DNA of 64,000 nt from a bacterium (GTDB lineage: Bacteria > Armatimonadota > Fimbriimonadia > Fimbriimonadales > Fimbriimonadaceae). The DNA is taken from NCBI GenBank assembly GCA_013823945.1, contig PNMZ01000001.1, positions 558,001 through 622,000 on the forward strand, written 5' to 3'. The position numbers were made by a program, and so were the translations under genes. The notes beneath the pieces are model-generated. The model saw only the letters and a program-made list of their open reading frames with translations. It was not told where the DNA came from and did no database searches. Positions 26,605 through 35,311 of this stretch are shown one piece after another (position 1 is the first letter of the stretch; the number at the start of each line of letters is the position of its first letter).

Positions 26605-26919
26605 ATGACGACTTTCCTTCTCGCTGCAACCCTTCTGGCTCATCCAGGGATTGATTCAATCAATGTTCAAATTGATCAAATCAACCGACAGGCGATCTCA
26701 GCTGGAAGACGGGGTTCCAGAATCACCGAAAACTGGACAATCACCGTCAATGGAACCAGCGCATCAGTGAGATTTGACCCTTATCACACGAGAATGGCAT
26801 CTACCCCTGCCTTTCGTTCGCCGGGAGACACTGCCGTTCTAAGTCTGAACCGTTCCGAGATGGAGACATTAAAGTCCGGTGGAACAGTTCAGCTCAGCAT
26901 CAACGCGATTAGCAACTAA
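26605..26919 (+). CDS. Small exported protein under sigma-54 control
   Basis: A 104-residue protein not assigned to a family. The N-terminus MTTFLLAATLLAHPG may be a signal peptide. The C-terminal 40 residues contain VNGTSASVRFDPYHTRMAST and LSLNRSEMETLKSGGTVQLSIN. It has a consensus sigma-54 promoter, the same class as the flagellar operon, and lies next to a chemoreceptor, so a link to motility or surface sensing is plausible but unproven. The stop is four bases from the end of a convergent gene. Confidence 0.65.
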   Translation: MTTFLLAATLLAHPGIDSINVQIDQINRQAISAGRRGSRITENWTITVNGTSASVRFDPYHTRMASTPAFRSPGDTAVLSLNRSEMETLKSGGTVQLSINAISN

Positions 26920-26922
26920 AGA

Positions 26923-27534
26923 CTAGAATCGGATCCCATACGTCAGGCCAAACGCGTGCATGTCACCATCAGCCCGAGTATGGGGTCGCCCAAAAGAGAC
27001 ATTGGCGGTAAGCCCCTGCCCCAAGTCATAAAACACCCCTAACCAAGTGGCACCATCTGGATTGCTTGAATAATCCGCCGCAAAAGTCCATCGATCATAG
27101 GCGTAGTCAATTCCCAAAAGACCACGGTGATCCGAATCGCGTGTCCATCCAAAGTGAATGTTTACGGCATCCAAGTTGTATCGTCCCATCGCGAACAAAT
27201 CACTTTGACCACCATTGATATTCTGTAACCCAAGCCCAATCACAAATTTTTCATCTGGACTTCGGTAAGGGACGAATTTCATCCCCCAAGCCTGTCCACC
27301 TAAGAAGTCGGATGACCCTGCAATCTCAAACCGATCATGAACTCCAACGAGCAATGAAGCACCGTGCCCGTACTGCTTCGAAATAGAATGATCAGTGCCT
27401 GAGAGAGAGTATCCGAACTCAACTTCTCTAAACCCGATGTTATCGGCCACGGGGATCGAAACTAATCCCGTGACCTGTCCAAAACTACATGCTGAAAGCA
27501 TGACAAATCCTGCAAATGCAATTGAGCCCTTCAT
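26923..27534 (-). CDS. Probable outer-membrane beta-barrel protein
   Basis: A 203-residue exported protein. I start at ATG 27534 (MKGSIAFAGFVML), which gives a clear signal peptide and has GGAAGG upstream; the longer frame to 27570 adds 12 residues. The mature part alternates short amphipathic strands with Gly/Asp turns (GYSLSGTDHS, FVIGLGLQNINGG, WTFAADYSSNPDGA) and ends in FGLTYGIRF, whose terminal Phe is the usual outer-membrane insertion signal. Function unknown; size suggests an 8-10 strand barrel. Confidence 0.7.
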   Translation of the reverse strand: MKGSIAFAGFVMLSACSFGQVTGLVSIPVADNIGFREVEFGYSLSGTDHSISKQYGHGASLLVGVHDRFEIAGSSDFLGGQAWGMKFVPYRSPDEKFVIGLGLQNINGGQSDLFAMGRYNLDAVNIHFGWTRDSDHRGLLGIDYAYDRWTFAADYSSNPDGATWLGVFYDLGQGLTANVSFGRPHTRADGDMHAFGLTYGIRF

Positions 27535-27603
27535 ATGCGAACCTTCCGAGCCCAATCTTCCACTTATCAAATAAAATCCTCCCGAAGAAATTACTTGGAA
27601 TCT

Positions 27604-28668
27604 TTAGTCTTCACTGTCTTCCGCCAATAGGCGTGCTTGGTGTTCTTGGACAAGTGCGTCAAGCACTCTTTGGATTTCGCCATCCATAATCATCGGGAGC
27701 GAGTGCAACGTCAACCCGATTCTATGATCGGTTAAGCGATCTTGTGGAAAGTTGTATGTACGGATTTTCTCACTCCGATCTCCGCTCCCAATCTGCCCAC
27801 GCCGCAATTCACCTCGCTCACTCGCAATCCGCTCCTGCTCCATCTCGTACAATTTCGTTCGCAAAACGCTCATCGCCCGCAACTTATTCTGCTGTTGACT
27901 CCGCTCATCCTGGCAAGTCACCACCACCCCGCTCGGCTTATGCACAATCCGGATCGCTGTCTCGTTTTTTTGCATGTGCTGCCCCCCTGCGCTCGAACTT
28001 CGAAACGTTGAAACCTCAATATCATCATTCTTGATCTCAATCTCCGCTTCCTCGGCCTCTGGCATGACTGCAACCGTGGCCGTACTTGTATGTATCCGTC
28101 CTCCGGTCTCCGTTGCTGGCACTCGTTGCACCCGGTGAACTCCTGACTCATGCTTTAACTGAGAATAGGCTCCTTCTTTATCGATCGAAAAGACGACCCG
28201 GCTCGCTCCTCCGATCCCCGTCTCCTCAAACTCAATCACATCGTATTTCCAGTTCATCCGTTCTGCATATCTGGTGTACATCCGGAATAACTCAGCTGCA
28301 AACAGTCCCGCCTCGTCGCCCCCCGCCGCTGGACGAATTTCAATAATCACACTCTTATCATCATTCACGTCTTTCGGGAGCAAAAGAACCTTCAACTTTG
28401 CCTCCAAATCCGGTACAAGTGGTCTCAATTTGTCGAGTTCTTCGTTTGCAAACTCTCTCATTTCCGAGTCGTTTAACAGCTCCTCCGCCTCCGCAATTTG
28501 CTGAATAACGGACTTATACTCCCGAATAACTCCCACCACCGGCTCAAGTTCTGCCCGAGTCTTTCCTAATGATTTCATTTCAGCTGGGTTACTCGCCACG
28601 GCCGGATCCATCAAGCGCTCTTGCACACCCTCAAACTTCCTCTCAATATCTGTCAGCTTATCAATCAT
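27604..28668 (-). CDS. prfA: Peptide chain release factor 1
   Basis: Recognises UAA and UAG stop codons and triggers peptide release. From ATG 28668 (MIDKLTDIERKFEGVQERL) the protein is 354 residues, standard length; a longer frame to 28752 adds 28 unlikely residues. The catalytic GGQ loop is in SSAGGQHMQKNETAIRI. Before it lie the PAAGGDEAGLFA motif and the HRVQRVPATETGGRIHTS block, where the codon-reading PxT tripeptide is seen as PAT. The C-terminus is the usual LTLHSLPMIMDGE. TACACT on the minus strand upstream may be its -10. Confidence 0.98.
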   Translation of the reverse strand: MIDKLTDIERKFEGVQERLMDPAVASNPAEMKSLGKTRAELEPVVGVIREYKSVIQQIAEAEELLNDSEMREFANEELDKLRPLVPDLEAKLKVLLLPKDVNDDKSVIIEIRPAAGGDEAGLFAAELFRMYTRYAERMNWKYDVIEFEETGIGGASRVVFSIDKEGAYSQLKHESGVHRVQRVPATETGGRIHTSTATVAVMPEAEEAEIEIKNDDIEVSTFRSSSAGGQHMQKNETAIRIVHKPSGVVVTCQDERSQQQNKLRAMSVLRTKLYEMEQERIASERGELRRGQIGSGDRSEKIRTYNFPQDRLTDHRIGLTLHSLPMIMDGEIQRVLDALVQEHQARLLAEDSED

Positions 28669-28765
28669 CCCGCACTCAAAACCGACGCCGAGTGTACTCC
28701 CGCCCTGAGATTCCCAACCCGGCCCCCTCCTGCCTAAACCAAAATCGCCCATACTTCAAAACAAG

Positions 28766-29218
28766 ATGAACCGGATTCAAGGCAACTCCGACGCGAAGGG
28801 CAAACGCATCGGCATCGTCGTCAGCCAGTGGAACGAACTGATCACGAAAGCCCTTCTCGAAGGTGCCCTCTCAACCCTAGAGTCCAGCGGAAACCCCGAA
28901 GTCACCGTCGTCCAAGTTCCTGGAACCTGGGAAATCCCCGTCATCGCCAAACAACTCCTGGATAGCCACGATGGAGTCGTTGCCCTCGGCTGCATCCTCC
29001 AAGGGGCCACCACTCACGCGCAACTTCTTGCCGGGGATGTAGGATCTGCCCTCATGCGACTCCAAATGGAAACCGGAAAGCCCATTACCTGGGGCATCCT
29101 CACGCCTGAAACGCAAGAACAAGCCCTCGAACGGGCCGGGCTTAAACTCGGCAATAAAGGCCGTGAAGCTGCTGGTGCCCTCGTGGCTACACTTTCTTGC
29201 CTGGATCAGCTTCGCTAA
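28766..29218 (+). CDS. ribH: 6,7-dimethyl-8-ribityllumazine synthase
   Basis: Condenses the ribityl pyrimidine with dihydroxybutanone phosphate in riboflavin synthesis; forms icosahedral or pentameric shells. The 150-residue length is typical. Motifs: the aromatic N-terminal strand is RIGIVVSQWNELITKALLEGA (15-35 region, read in parts), VPGTWEIP (51-58), LGCILQGATTHAQ with the catalytic His84, and GNKGREAAGALV with the phosphate-binding Arg. The Trp at 22 replaces the more usual Phe. No FMN riboswitch is visible before it. Its 3' end overlaps the convergent nucleotidyltransferase gene by 32 bases. Confidence 0.93.
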   Translation: MNRIQGNSDAKGKRIGIVVSQWNELITKALLEGALSTLESSGNPEVTVVQVPGTWEIPVIAKQLLDSHDGVVALGCILQGATTHAQLLAGDVGSALMRLQMETGKPITWGILTPETQEQALERAGLKLGNKGREAAGALVATLSCLDQLR

Positions 29219-29963
29219 CTAAGCGTTGATACTCATCTACCGTGTCAATGTCCGCCATCGACCACGGATCGCAGTCTGTCACCACAATTGCCGATCCACC
29301 AAAAAACCGCCCCAAAACAGCTTTCCCTTCTGCCAAGCTCATTCGGTGAAACAAATATTTCACCATCGGCACAATCCCAATCTGCATCAACATACGAAAT
29401 TGTGATTTTCGATTGTGAGAGAACCCTTCAAATTTCTTCGCACAATTCAAAAAACCCTCCCGACTCGTCGCATAAAATGCTCCGCTCATATAGTCGCCAT
29501 CCGTAAGCTTAATGTGTGGATGTTCAAAGCCTGGCAAAACTTCCAAAAAAGCTGAATAAGGGCATAATCCCGCCGCAAACCAGTTCGCCTCCGCATCGCC
29601 CAACTGTGCCTCAACTGACTGAACAAAGTGACTAATCGCCTCAGCATGCAAGAACGGAGTGTCAGCCGGCATAAACAAAATCCATTCGCAATCGGCAAGT
29701 GCCTCAACCCCTGCCGCCGCGTTAGCAATCTGACCACCACGCTCTTCCACAAAACAGTCGTCACCAATCACCTCGCGCACATCCTCCCCACTCACCACCG
29801 CAATTCGATCAAATCCTGCGTCTCGAGCCGCATCAAGGGTGCGTTCAACGCAACTCTTCCCCCCGATCATCGCCAAGGCCTTTCTCGGCGTCCCGAGTGC
29901 AGTTGCCAATGGGTCTCTCACCAATCCCCCCGCCGGAATCACAAGTCCCCACTTTTCAGTCAC
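29187..29963 (-). CDS. MobA-like nucleotidyltransferase
   Basis: A 258-residue NTP-transferase-fold protein that would attach a nucleotide to a sugar or molybdopterin substrate. The nucleotide-binding N-terminus is VIPAGGLVRDPLATALGTPRKALAMIGGKS in parts, with the PAGGL signature, and the metal-binding LFMPADTPFL is at about 95-104. I choose GTG 29963: it overlaps the tauE stop by four bases (GTGA) and has GGAGG eight bases upstream; ATG 29969 is too close to the ribosome site. The protein is longer than MobA (about 200), with an extra C-terminal domain. Substrate unknown. Confidence 0.72.
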   Translation of the reverse strand: MTEKWGLVIPAGGLVRDPLATALGTPRKALAMIGGKSCVERTLDAARDAGFDRIAVVSGEDVREVIGDDCFVEERGGQIANAAAGVEALADCEWILFMPADTPFLHAEAISHFVQSVEAQLGDAEANWFAAGLCPYSAFLEVLPGFEHPHIKLTDGDYMSGAFYATSREGFLNCAKKFEGFSHNRKSQFRMLMQIGIVPMVKYLFHRMSLAEGKAVLGRFFGGSAIVVTDCDPWSMADIDTVDEYQRLVSEADPGKKV

Positions 29964-30751
29964 GCCCATAACCTCCAAAACATATACCCAACCATGATCA
30001 ACCCATAGACCACAACCGCGATGCGCAATTTCTCAGAATCAACTTTTTGGGCTAGCGATGCACTCGCATAGCCTCCACACGCTGCACCGAGCATCAGTGC
30101 ACCCGCAAATCCCAAATCAACCAATCCTTTTGAGAAGAGCACCGCTCCTGCACCAAAATTGATCACCACCGCAAGCCAATTCTTCAACGAATTCAACCGA
30201 TGCATATCCAATCCTTCATAAAGAGACATCACCGCCAGCATCATAATCCCAATCCCCGCCCCAAAAAATCCACCGTAGAAAGATACCAAAAATTGCAATA
30301 CTGCAACTTGCCACGCTTTTAACCTAAATCCAGATACAGCCGACCAGTTTTTGATGCGCTTCTGAAACGCCAAAAGCAACGTCGCCCCCAATATAAGAAA
30401 TGGGATGATTGTCTTGAAGGCCGCATCACTTGTAATCACCAAAAAGAGCGATCCAAGAACCGAACCCGCAATCGTCGGCGGGAGCAAAGAAACCAACTGA
30501 GACTTTGTCTCGCCAAAGTATTTGTGAAAGCCCAGGGCGCCTGTCGCCGAGCCCGGCCACAATGCCACTGAATTTGTTGCATTTGCAATTCGATCTGGCA
30601 AGCCAACTGCCAGCAAAGTTGAAAATGATATGAGTGTCCCTCCCCCCGCCACCGCATTCACTGCCGCTGCACCAAACCCTGCCAGAGCCGTTAAAATGTA
30701 GGGCAAAGCCCCTTCCAAAACCACAACCGCGATTTTAGCTACTTTTATCAC
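29960..30751 (-). CDS. TauE/SafE family sulfite/organosulfonate exporter
   Basis: A 263-residue inner-membrane protein with eight predicted membrane helices in two repeats. The first repeat contains the signature GAAAVNAVAGGGTLISFSTLL (about 23-43) followed by GLPDRIANATNSVALWPGS, and the second has YGGFFGAGIGIMMLA. These are the family's conserved motifs. GTG start with GAGG upstream. The family includes exporters of sulfite, sulfoacetate or thiosulfate-type compounds; the actual substrate cannot be told here. Divergent from the sugar ABC genes and coupled with the nucleotidyltransferase. Confidence 0.88.
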   Translation of the reverse strand: MIKVAKIAVVVLEGALPYILTALAGFGAAAVNAVAGGGTLISFSTLLAVGLPDRIANATNSVALWPGSATGALGFHKYFGETKSQLVSLLPPTIAGSVLGSLFLVITSDAAFKTIIPFLILGATLLLAFQKRIKNWSAVSGFRLKAWQVAVLQFLVSFYGGFFGAGIGIMMLAVMSLYEGLDMHRLNSLKNWLAVVINFGAGAVLFSKGLVDLGFAGALMLGAACGGYASASLAQKVDSEKLRIAVVVYGLIMVGYMFWRLWA

Positions 30752-30804
30752 CCCTCAACCAGGGCAAAAAAGTGCCACACCATGCTAATCTAACACTCTT
30801 CGGC

Positions 30805-32154
30805 ATGAATTTGACCCCAGTTCTCACTGTGATCGGCGTTGCAGCCATCGCCTGGGCCGCCGTCACAAGCGAAACCAGCATCCAAAAACCCGCACGAGCG
30901 GATGGGCGAGTGGTGGTCACTTACTGGGAAAAATGGAGCGACTTCGAATTCGACGCCATGCGCGCTGTCGTTGATGAATTTAACAAAAGCCAAGACAAAA
31001 TCTTTGTTGAAGTCCTGAGCGTCCCCAACATCGCCCAAAAAACCCTCCTTGCAACCAGCGGCGGAATTCCCCCTGACATCGCCGGGCTATTCGGTGGCAA
31101 CGTTGCACAATACGCATACAACAATGCCGTCATCCCACTCGATGAATTCGCCGCCGAAGCTGGCATTAATCGAGATCAATACATCCCCGCCTATTACGAT
31201 TTCTGTACGTACCGAGGTCAACTCTGGTGTCTTCCCGCAACTCCCGCAAGCACCGCCCTTCACTACAACGTAGATATGCTCAAAGCTGCCGGTTTCGATG
31301 AGCCTCCAAAAACTCTCGAAGACCTCGACGCTATGGACAAAGTCATCGGACGCAAGGACGGGGACAGCCTTAAATCCATGGGGTTCCTCCCCACTGAACC
31401 CGGTTGGTGGCCCTTCGCCTGGCCCGGATTCTTCGGCGGCAAACTCTGGGATGGTGAAACCAAAATCACCATGGCTACCCCCGAAAACATCCGCGCCTAC
31501 GAATGGATGGGTTCATATTCCAAACGGTACGGATCAGCCACTGTTTCTAGCTTCCAAGAAGGATTTGGAACATTCAAATCCCCCCAAAACGCATTTATGG
31601 ATAGCAAAGTCGCTACTGTTCTTCAAGGCGTCTGGATGCACAACTTTATCACCACGTTCAAACCCGAACTGAACTACTACGCCGCACCCTTTCCCTACCC
31701 CGCCGACCGGCCTGAACTCGCAAATTCAACCGTTCTCGACCTTGACATCCTCGTCATCCCACGCGGAGCCAAGCACCCCAAAGAAGCCTTTGAGTTCATT
31801 AAATTTGTCCAAAGCCAAAAAGGCATGGAAATGCTCTGCCTTGGACAAAAGAAAAACTCCCCCCTCGCCAAAACCAGCCCCGGCTTCCTCGAAAATCACC
31901 CCAATCCCCACATCAAGCTCTTCCAATCCCTGGCATTTTCTGAAAATGCCATTGCTCCCCCCAAAACCCCGATCTGGGCACAATGGGGCGACGAGATTCG
32001 AACCGCAACTCAAAGCATCAACAGTGGTTCAAAAACCGCCGAGCAAGCCATGAAAGAGGTTGATACAAAAATGCAACCTCTTCTTGATAAAGTCATACGG
32101 CGAGAACGCGCTCTTGGCATCTATCCAGAGAAAACCGGAGAGGAAAACAACTAA
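30805..32154 (+). CDS. Carbohydrate ABC transporter substrate-binding protein
   Basis: A 449-residue periplasmic binding protein (family 1 solute-binding fold). Start at ATG 30805 rather than 30772, since the hydrophobic signal region MNLTPVLTVIGVAAIAWAA begins there. Family features: VVTYWEKWSDFEFDAMRAVVDEFN, the SGGIPPDIAGLFGGNVAQYAY hinge, LHYNVDMLKAAGFDEPPKTLEDL and a late AKHPKEAFEFIKFVQ. No lipobox is seen. It is followed immediately by two permeases in a single operon (next start one base after this stop). Substrate sugar unknown. Confidence 0.9.
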   Translation: MNLTPVLTVIGVAAIAWAAVTSETSIQKPARADGRVVVTYWEKWSDFEFDAMRAVVDEFNKSQDKIFVEVLSVPNIAQKTLLATSGGIPPDIAGLFGGNVAQYAYNNAVIPLDEFAAEAGINRDQYIPAYYDFCTYRGQLWCLPATPASTALHYNVDMLKAAGFDEPPKTLEDLDAMDKVIGRKDGDSLKSMGFLPTEPGWWPFAWPGFFGGKLWDGETKITMATPENIRAYEWMGSYSKRYGSATVSSFQEGFGTFKSPQNAFMDSKVATVLQGVWMHNFITTFKPELNYYAAPFPYPADRPELANSTVLDLDILVIPRGAKHPKEAFEFIKFVQSQKGMEMLCLGQKKNSPLAKTSPGFLENHPNPHIKLFQSLAFSENAIAPPKTPIWAQWGDEIRTATQSINSGSKTAEQAMKEVDTKMQPLLDKVIRRERALGIYPEKTGEENN

Positions 32155-33045
32155 GTGAACAAACCCGGGCACCTCACCAACCAAACCAGGGCCGGCCTGC
32201 TATTTGCCGCCCCGTGGCTCATCGGATTCTCGGTTTTCCTTCTGTTCCCCCTCCTCAAAGCCTTTTATAACAGCTTTACCGAATACACCATCCTCACCCC
32301 ACCCGTCTGGATCGGATTCGAAAACTACGCCGACATCATCCGTGATGAACTCTTCTGGAAGAGCCTCGGCAATACGTTCTACTATGCCTTTATCGCCGTC
32401 CCTGTGAGCACCGTCATCGCTATTTCCCTTGCGATGCTCCTCAATACCAAGGTCAAGGGCCAAGCGTTCTACCGCACATTTTTCTTCCTTCCCGCCCTTG
32501 TTCCTGCCGTACCTCTAGCCATCCTCTGGCTCTGGCTCTTCAATGGCGAAGCAGGCATCATCAACGCCATCATCGAACCTATCTTCGGTGTCCGACCCAA
32601 CTGGCTCGGAGATGTCAATCTCGCCAAAAACATCCTCATTGTTATGTCCGCGTGGGGAGTTGGCCATGCAATGGTCATCTACCTTGCTGGTCTTCAACAA
32701 GTCCCAATTGCACTCTATGAAGCCGCCGATCTTGACGGCGCGTCTCCCCTCCGGAAAACATTCCAAATCACCATTCCCATGCTCAGCCCGGTGATTATGT
32801 TCAACGTGGTCATGGCGATCATCGGATCATTCCAAGTCTTCACCCAGCCGTACATCATGTTCCCCGGTGGAGCTCCCGAACGCAGCACCTACTTCTACAG
32901 CGTATACATTTACGACGCCGCCTTCCGCGACAACCGCATGGGCTACGCCAGCGCAATGGGCTGGATTATGTTCCTGATCATCCTTGTGCTCACCCTCACC
33001 GCAATCAAATTCATGGATAAGAAAGTCCACTACGAATCGAACTGA
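32155..33045 (+). CDS. Sugar ABC transporter permease, MalF/UgpA type
   Basis: A 296-residue inner-membrane subunit with six predicted helices. The cytoplasmic coupling loop EAADLDGASPLRKTFQITIPM (about 191-211) is the EAA motif that contacts the ATPase. The N-terminal segment LLFAAPWLIGFSVFLLFPLL is typical of the family. GTG start one base after the binding-protein stop. It pairs with the permease downstream. No ATPase gene is present in this cluster, so a shared MsmX/UgpC-like ATPase elsewhere is likely. Confidence 0.92.
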   Translation: MNKPGHLTNQTRAGLLFAAPWLIGFSVFLLFPLLKAFYNSFTEYTILTPPVWIGFENYADIIRDELFWKSLGNTFYYAFIAVPVSTVIAISLAMLLNTKVKGQAFYRTFFFLPALVPAVPLAILWLWLFNGEAGIINAIIEPIFGVRPNWLGDVNLAKNILIVMSAWGVGHAMVIYLAGLQQVPIALYEAADLDGASPLRKTFQITIPMLSPVIMFNVVMAIIGSFQVFTQPYIMFPGGAPERSTYFYSVYIYDAAFRDNRMGYASAMGWIMFLIILVLTLTAIKFMDKKVHYESN

Positions 33046-33047
33046 CC

Positions 33048-33920
33048 ATGGCCAAACGCACCCTTTCTCAACAAAACCTGCTCAGCGTCGGCGCGATTCA
33101 TCTCGTCCTCGGCCTCCTGTCCATCGTCTTCCTGATTCCCCTTGTTTGGATGATTTCCACCAGTTTCAAAACCGTCGAGCAAGCGTCCGTCTTCCCACCC
33201 GTTTGGATACCGGAACCCTTCATGGGCGGCAACTACAAAGAAGCCTGGGAATACGGCAAAGACCAACTCGGCGGCATAGCCCCGATGCTCATTTATGCCC
33301 GAAACAGCCTGATCGTCTGTATCCTCGCGGTGACCGGCACCGTCATCAGCAACTCAATCGTTGCATACTCGTTTGCTCGCCTCAAATGGCCCGGTCGAGA
33401 CCTCGCCTTCGCCATCACCCTCGCCACTATGATGGTTCCCTTCCCGGTTCTCATGGTGCCCCTCTTCGGTCTCTTCAAGGACTTCGGCTGGGTCGGCACC
33501 TTCCGCCCCCTCTGGATACCTGCCTGGTTCGCCGGAGCCTTCAACATCTTCCTCCTTCGCCAGTTCTATCGCAGTATCCCGATGGAACTCTCCGAAGCCG
33601 CCAAAATCGACGGCTGCAGCGAATGGGGCATCTACAGCAAGGTCATCCTCCCCCTGACCAAGCCCGCCCTTGCCGTCGTCGCCCTGTTCAGCTTTATGGG
33701 CACCTGGAACGACTTCCTCGCCCCCCTCCTCTACCTCCAACAACAAGAAACCTGGACCCTCGCCATCGGACTTCAAGCCTTCCGCTCCCAAGCCGGCGGA
33801 GCGCCAATCCACCTCCAAATGGCCGCCTCCACTATGGTCGTCGCCCCCGTGATCATCCTGTTCTTCTTCACCCAGAAGCAGTTCATCCAAGGCATCGCCA
33901 CCAGCGGATTAAAGGGATGA
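33048..33920 (+). CDS. Sugar ABC transporter permease, MalG/UgpE type
   Basis: A 290-residue inner-membrane permease with six helices, starting two bases after the previous stop. The EAA loop is ELSEAAKIDGCSEWGIYSKVILPL (about 188-211 in two pieces). SFMGTWNDFLAPLLYL and the final KQFIQGIATSGLKG are characteristic of UgpE/MalG. With the neighbouring permease it forms the heterodimer of an importer for a mono- or oligosaccharide. Last gene of the operon; a palindromic repeat follows 20 bases later. Confidence 0.92.
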   Translation: MAKRTLSQQNLLSVGAIHLVLGLLSIVFLIPLVWMISTSFKTVEQASVFPPVWIPEPFMGGNYKEAWEYGKDQLGGIAPMLIYARNSLIVCILAVTGTVISNSIVAYSFARLKWPGRDLAFAITLATMMVPFPVLMVPLFGLFKDFGWVGTFRPLWIPAWFAGAFNIFLLRQFYRSIPMELSEAAKIDGCSEWGIYSKVILPLTKPALAVVALFSFMGTWNDFLAPLLYLQQQETWTLAIGLQAFRSQAGGAPIHLQMAASTMVVAPVIILFFFTQKQFIQGIATSGLKG

Positions 33921-33937
33921 CAGAGGTTGGTTGGTTT

Positions 33938-33970
33938 CCCTCCCCAAGCTTGGGGAGGGCAGGGAGGGGA
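33938..33970. repeat. Palindromic G/C-rich intergenic repeat, copy 1
   Basis: CCCTCCCC and GGGGAGGG flank AAGCTT to make a 22-base perfect palindrome (33938-33959), continuing CAGGGAGGGGAT. The 31 bases from TCCCC (33941) recur with about 26 identities at 49718-49748, also right after a stop codon of a plus-strand gene. It may act as a weak terminator or mRNA-stabilising element of the REP kind. Confidence 0.65.
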
Positions 33971-33991
33971 TGCTACCAAGTCTGTTAAAAG

Positions 33992-34729
33992 TTAAAACCG
34001 ACCGCTCCACCCCAACACCAACGACGACTGCAAAAAGAAGTTAAACACCCGCTCATTGTCGACGCCCCCCTCCAAAACCCGCAGCCCCAAATAAACCTCC
34101 GAACCCGGCGAAACCAGATACCCCAGTCGCCCCGAAAAATCAAACGCCCGTCCCTGCGGAGCCGCCAATCCATCAAAGTCAAACGTAAACCGCCACCGAT
34201 CCGAGAGTCGCTCCTCACCATAGATATGCAACAGCGGCACCAATCCCACATTCTTGTCCGACTCCGTCACGCCGCCTTGCGAAACCCGAACCTCCGCATC
34301 CCGCACCTTGAGCGTAAACCCGATCCGCCAATCCGAATTCGGCCCATGCTTCCACCGATTCCGCCACGTTGCCCGGTAACTGTTGAACTGATACCTCCCC
34401 TCGGTCGCCACCCCCGCCGCAAAGTTCCGACCATTAAAATTCACCGCCGAATCCAAAAATCCCGTCCCCGAAGCCACCAACGGCGCATAAAGGAACCGAT
34501 AGCCCGGCCCGGTCTCCCGCTCCCAGGTCAAATCAAGCCGAACCGTATTCAGCGACGAGCCTGTCAAATCCCGGAAGTCAAACTTTGTCCCCGAATCCCC
34601 CCGAATCCGCACATCATTCAGCCCCACACGCATCGAACCCACCTCAATATCCAGTTTCCAAGGAGACTCATCGGCTCCAAAGCCCAGTGACGACCCCAAA
34701 ATCGCCGCACTTATTAATCCTGATTTCAT
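33992..34729 (-). CDS. Probable outer-membrane beta-barrel protein
   Basis: A 245-residue exported protein with a signal peptide (MKSGLISAAILGSSLGFGA). The rest alternates amphipathic strands (TVRLDLTWERETGPGYRFLYAPL, YRATWRNRWKHG and similar) and ends in VLGWSGRF, with Phe as last residue, which is typical for outer-membrane barrels. No known family recognised; length would suit a 10-12 strand barrel. Start ATG 34729 has AGGGG immediately upstream and TACGAT at 34735-34740. Converges on the sugar-transport operon. Confidence 0.7.
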   Translation of the reverse strand: MKSGLISAAILGSSLGFGADESPWKLDIEVGSMRVGLNDVRIRGDSGTKFDFRDLTGSSLNTVRLDLTWERETGPGYRFLYAPLVASGTGFLDSAVNFNGRNFAAGVATEGRYQFNSYRATWRNRWKHGPNSDWRIGFTLKVRDAEVRVSQGGVTESDKNVGLVPLLHIYGEERLSDRWRFTFDFDGLAAPQGRAFDFSGRLGYLVSPGSEVYLGLRVLEGGVDNERVFNFFLQSSLVLGWSGRF

Positions 34730-34792
34730 CCCCTATCGTACGAGTCCAAACAACGAAAATCTCAGTTGGAGCAGTAGACTTGAAAGAACTTA

Positions 34793-35311
34793 ATGACCAT
34801 CCTCATCGGCGGCGGATCATGCTCCGGCAAATCCACCCTCGCAAAACTCCTCGCCACCCACCTCCAAATCCCCCTCATCTCCCTCGACCAATTCTTCCGG
34901 CGAGACGACCCCACCGCCCCCCACATCACCCTCAACAACCAACGAATCTTCGACTGCAATCACCCCGAAACAACCGACCTCGCTCTCGCCCTCACCCACA
35001 TCAATCAAATCCCCAGCCCCAAAATCATTGAAGGTCATTTCGCCCTCACCTACTCGGAATTGAGCGAACTCGCCACCCTCAAAGTCTTCATCACCTGCCC
35101 GCCCGAAATCCGCCAACAAAGACGACTCACTCGTGATTTAGCCAACAACAAAGGCACCCCGGAACAAATCCTCGGCTACTACCGAGCGTCGGCAGTCCCC
35201 GGATTCGAGAATCACATCGCCCCGAGCCAAATCCACGCCGACCTCAACTTGTCGGGCGAAGATGACCCAAAAGTCAACCTCGCCCTAATACTTACTTACC
35301 TTAAGCTTTAG
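34793..35311 (+). CDS. Small P-loop kinase (uridine kinase/AAA fold)
   Basis: A 172-residue cytoplasmic P-loop protein. Walker A is GGGSCSGKST (residues 5-14). SLDQFFRRDD (about 33-42) resembles the DDFY-type substrate site of uridine kinase and phosphoribulokinase-like enzymes. A LID-type RQQRRLTRD (about 105-113) with two arginine pairs follows. Phosphate acceptor unknown; nucleoside or small metabolite kinases are candidates. Its stop overlaps the convergent lipoprotein gene by four bases. Confidence 0.75.
   Translation: MTILIGGGSCSGKSTLAKLLATHLQIPLISLDQFFRRDDPTAPHITLNNQRIFDCNHPETTDLALALTHINQIPSPKIIEGHFALTYSELSELATLKVFITCPPEIRQQRRLTRDLANNKGTPEQILGYYRASAVPGFENHIAPSQIHADLNLSGEDDPKVNLALILTYLKL

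Noticed and set aside
28669-28765. FMN riboswitch before ribH
   Set aside because: The 97-base divergent gap with prfA contains no RFN element-like motifs and is too short.
29969-29978. Upstream starts (TTG 29978, ATG 29969) for the nucleotidyltransferase
   Set aside because: The GGAGG site overlaps or is too close to these codons, while GTG 29963 has ideal spacing and a GTGA overlap with the tauE stop.
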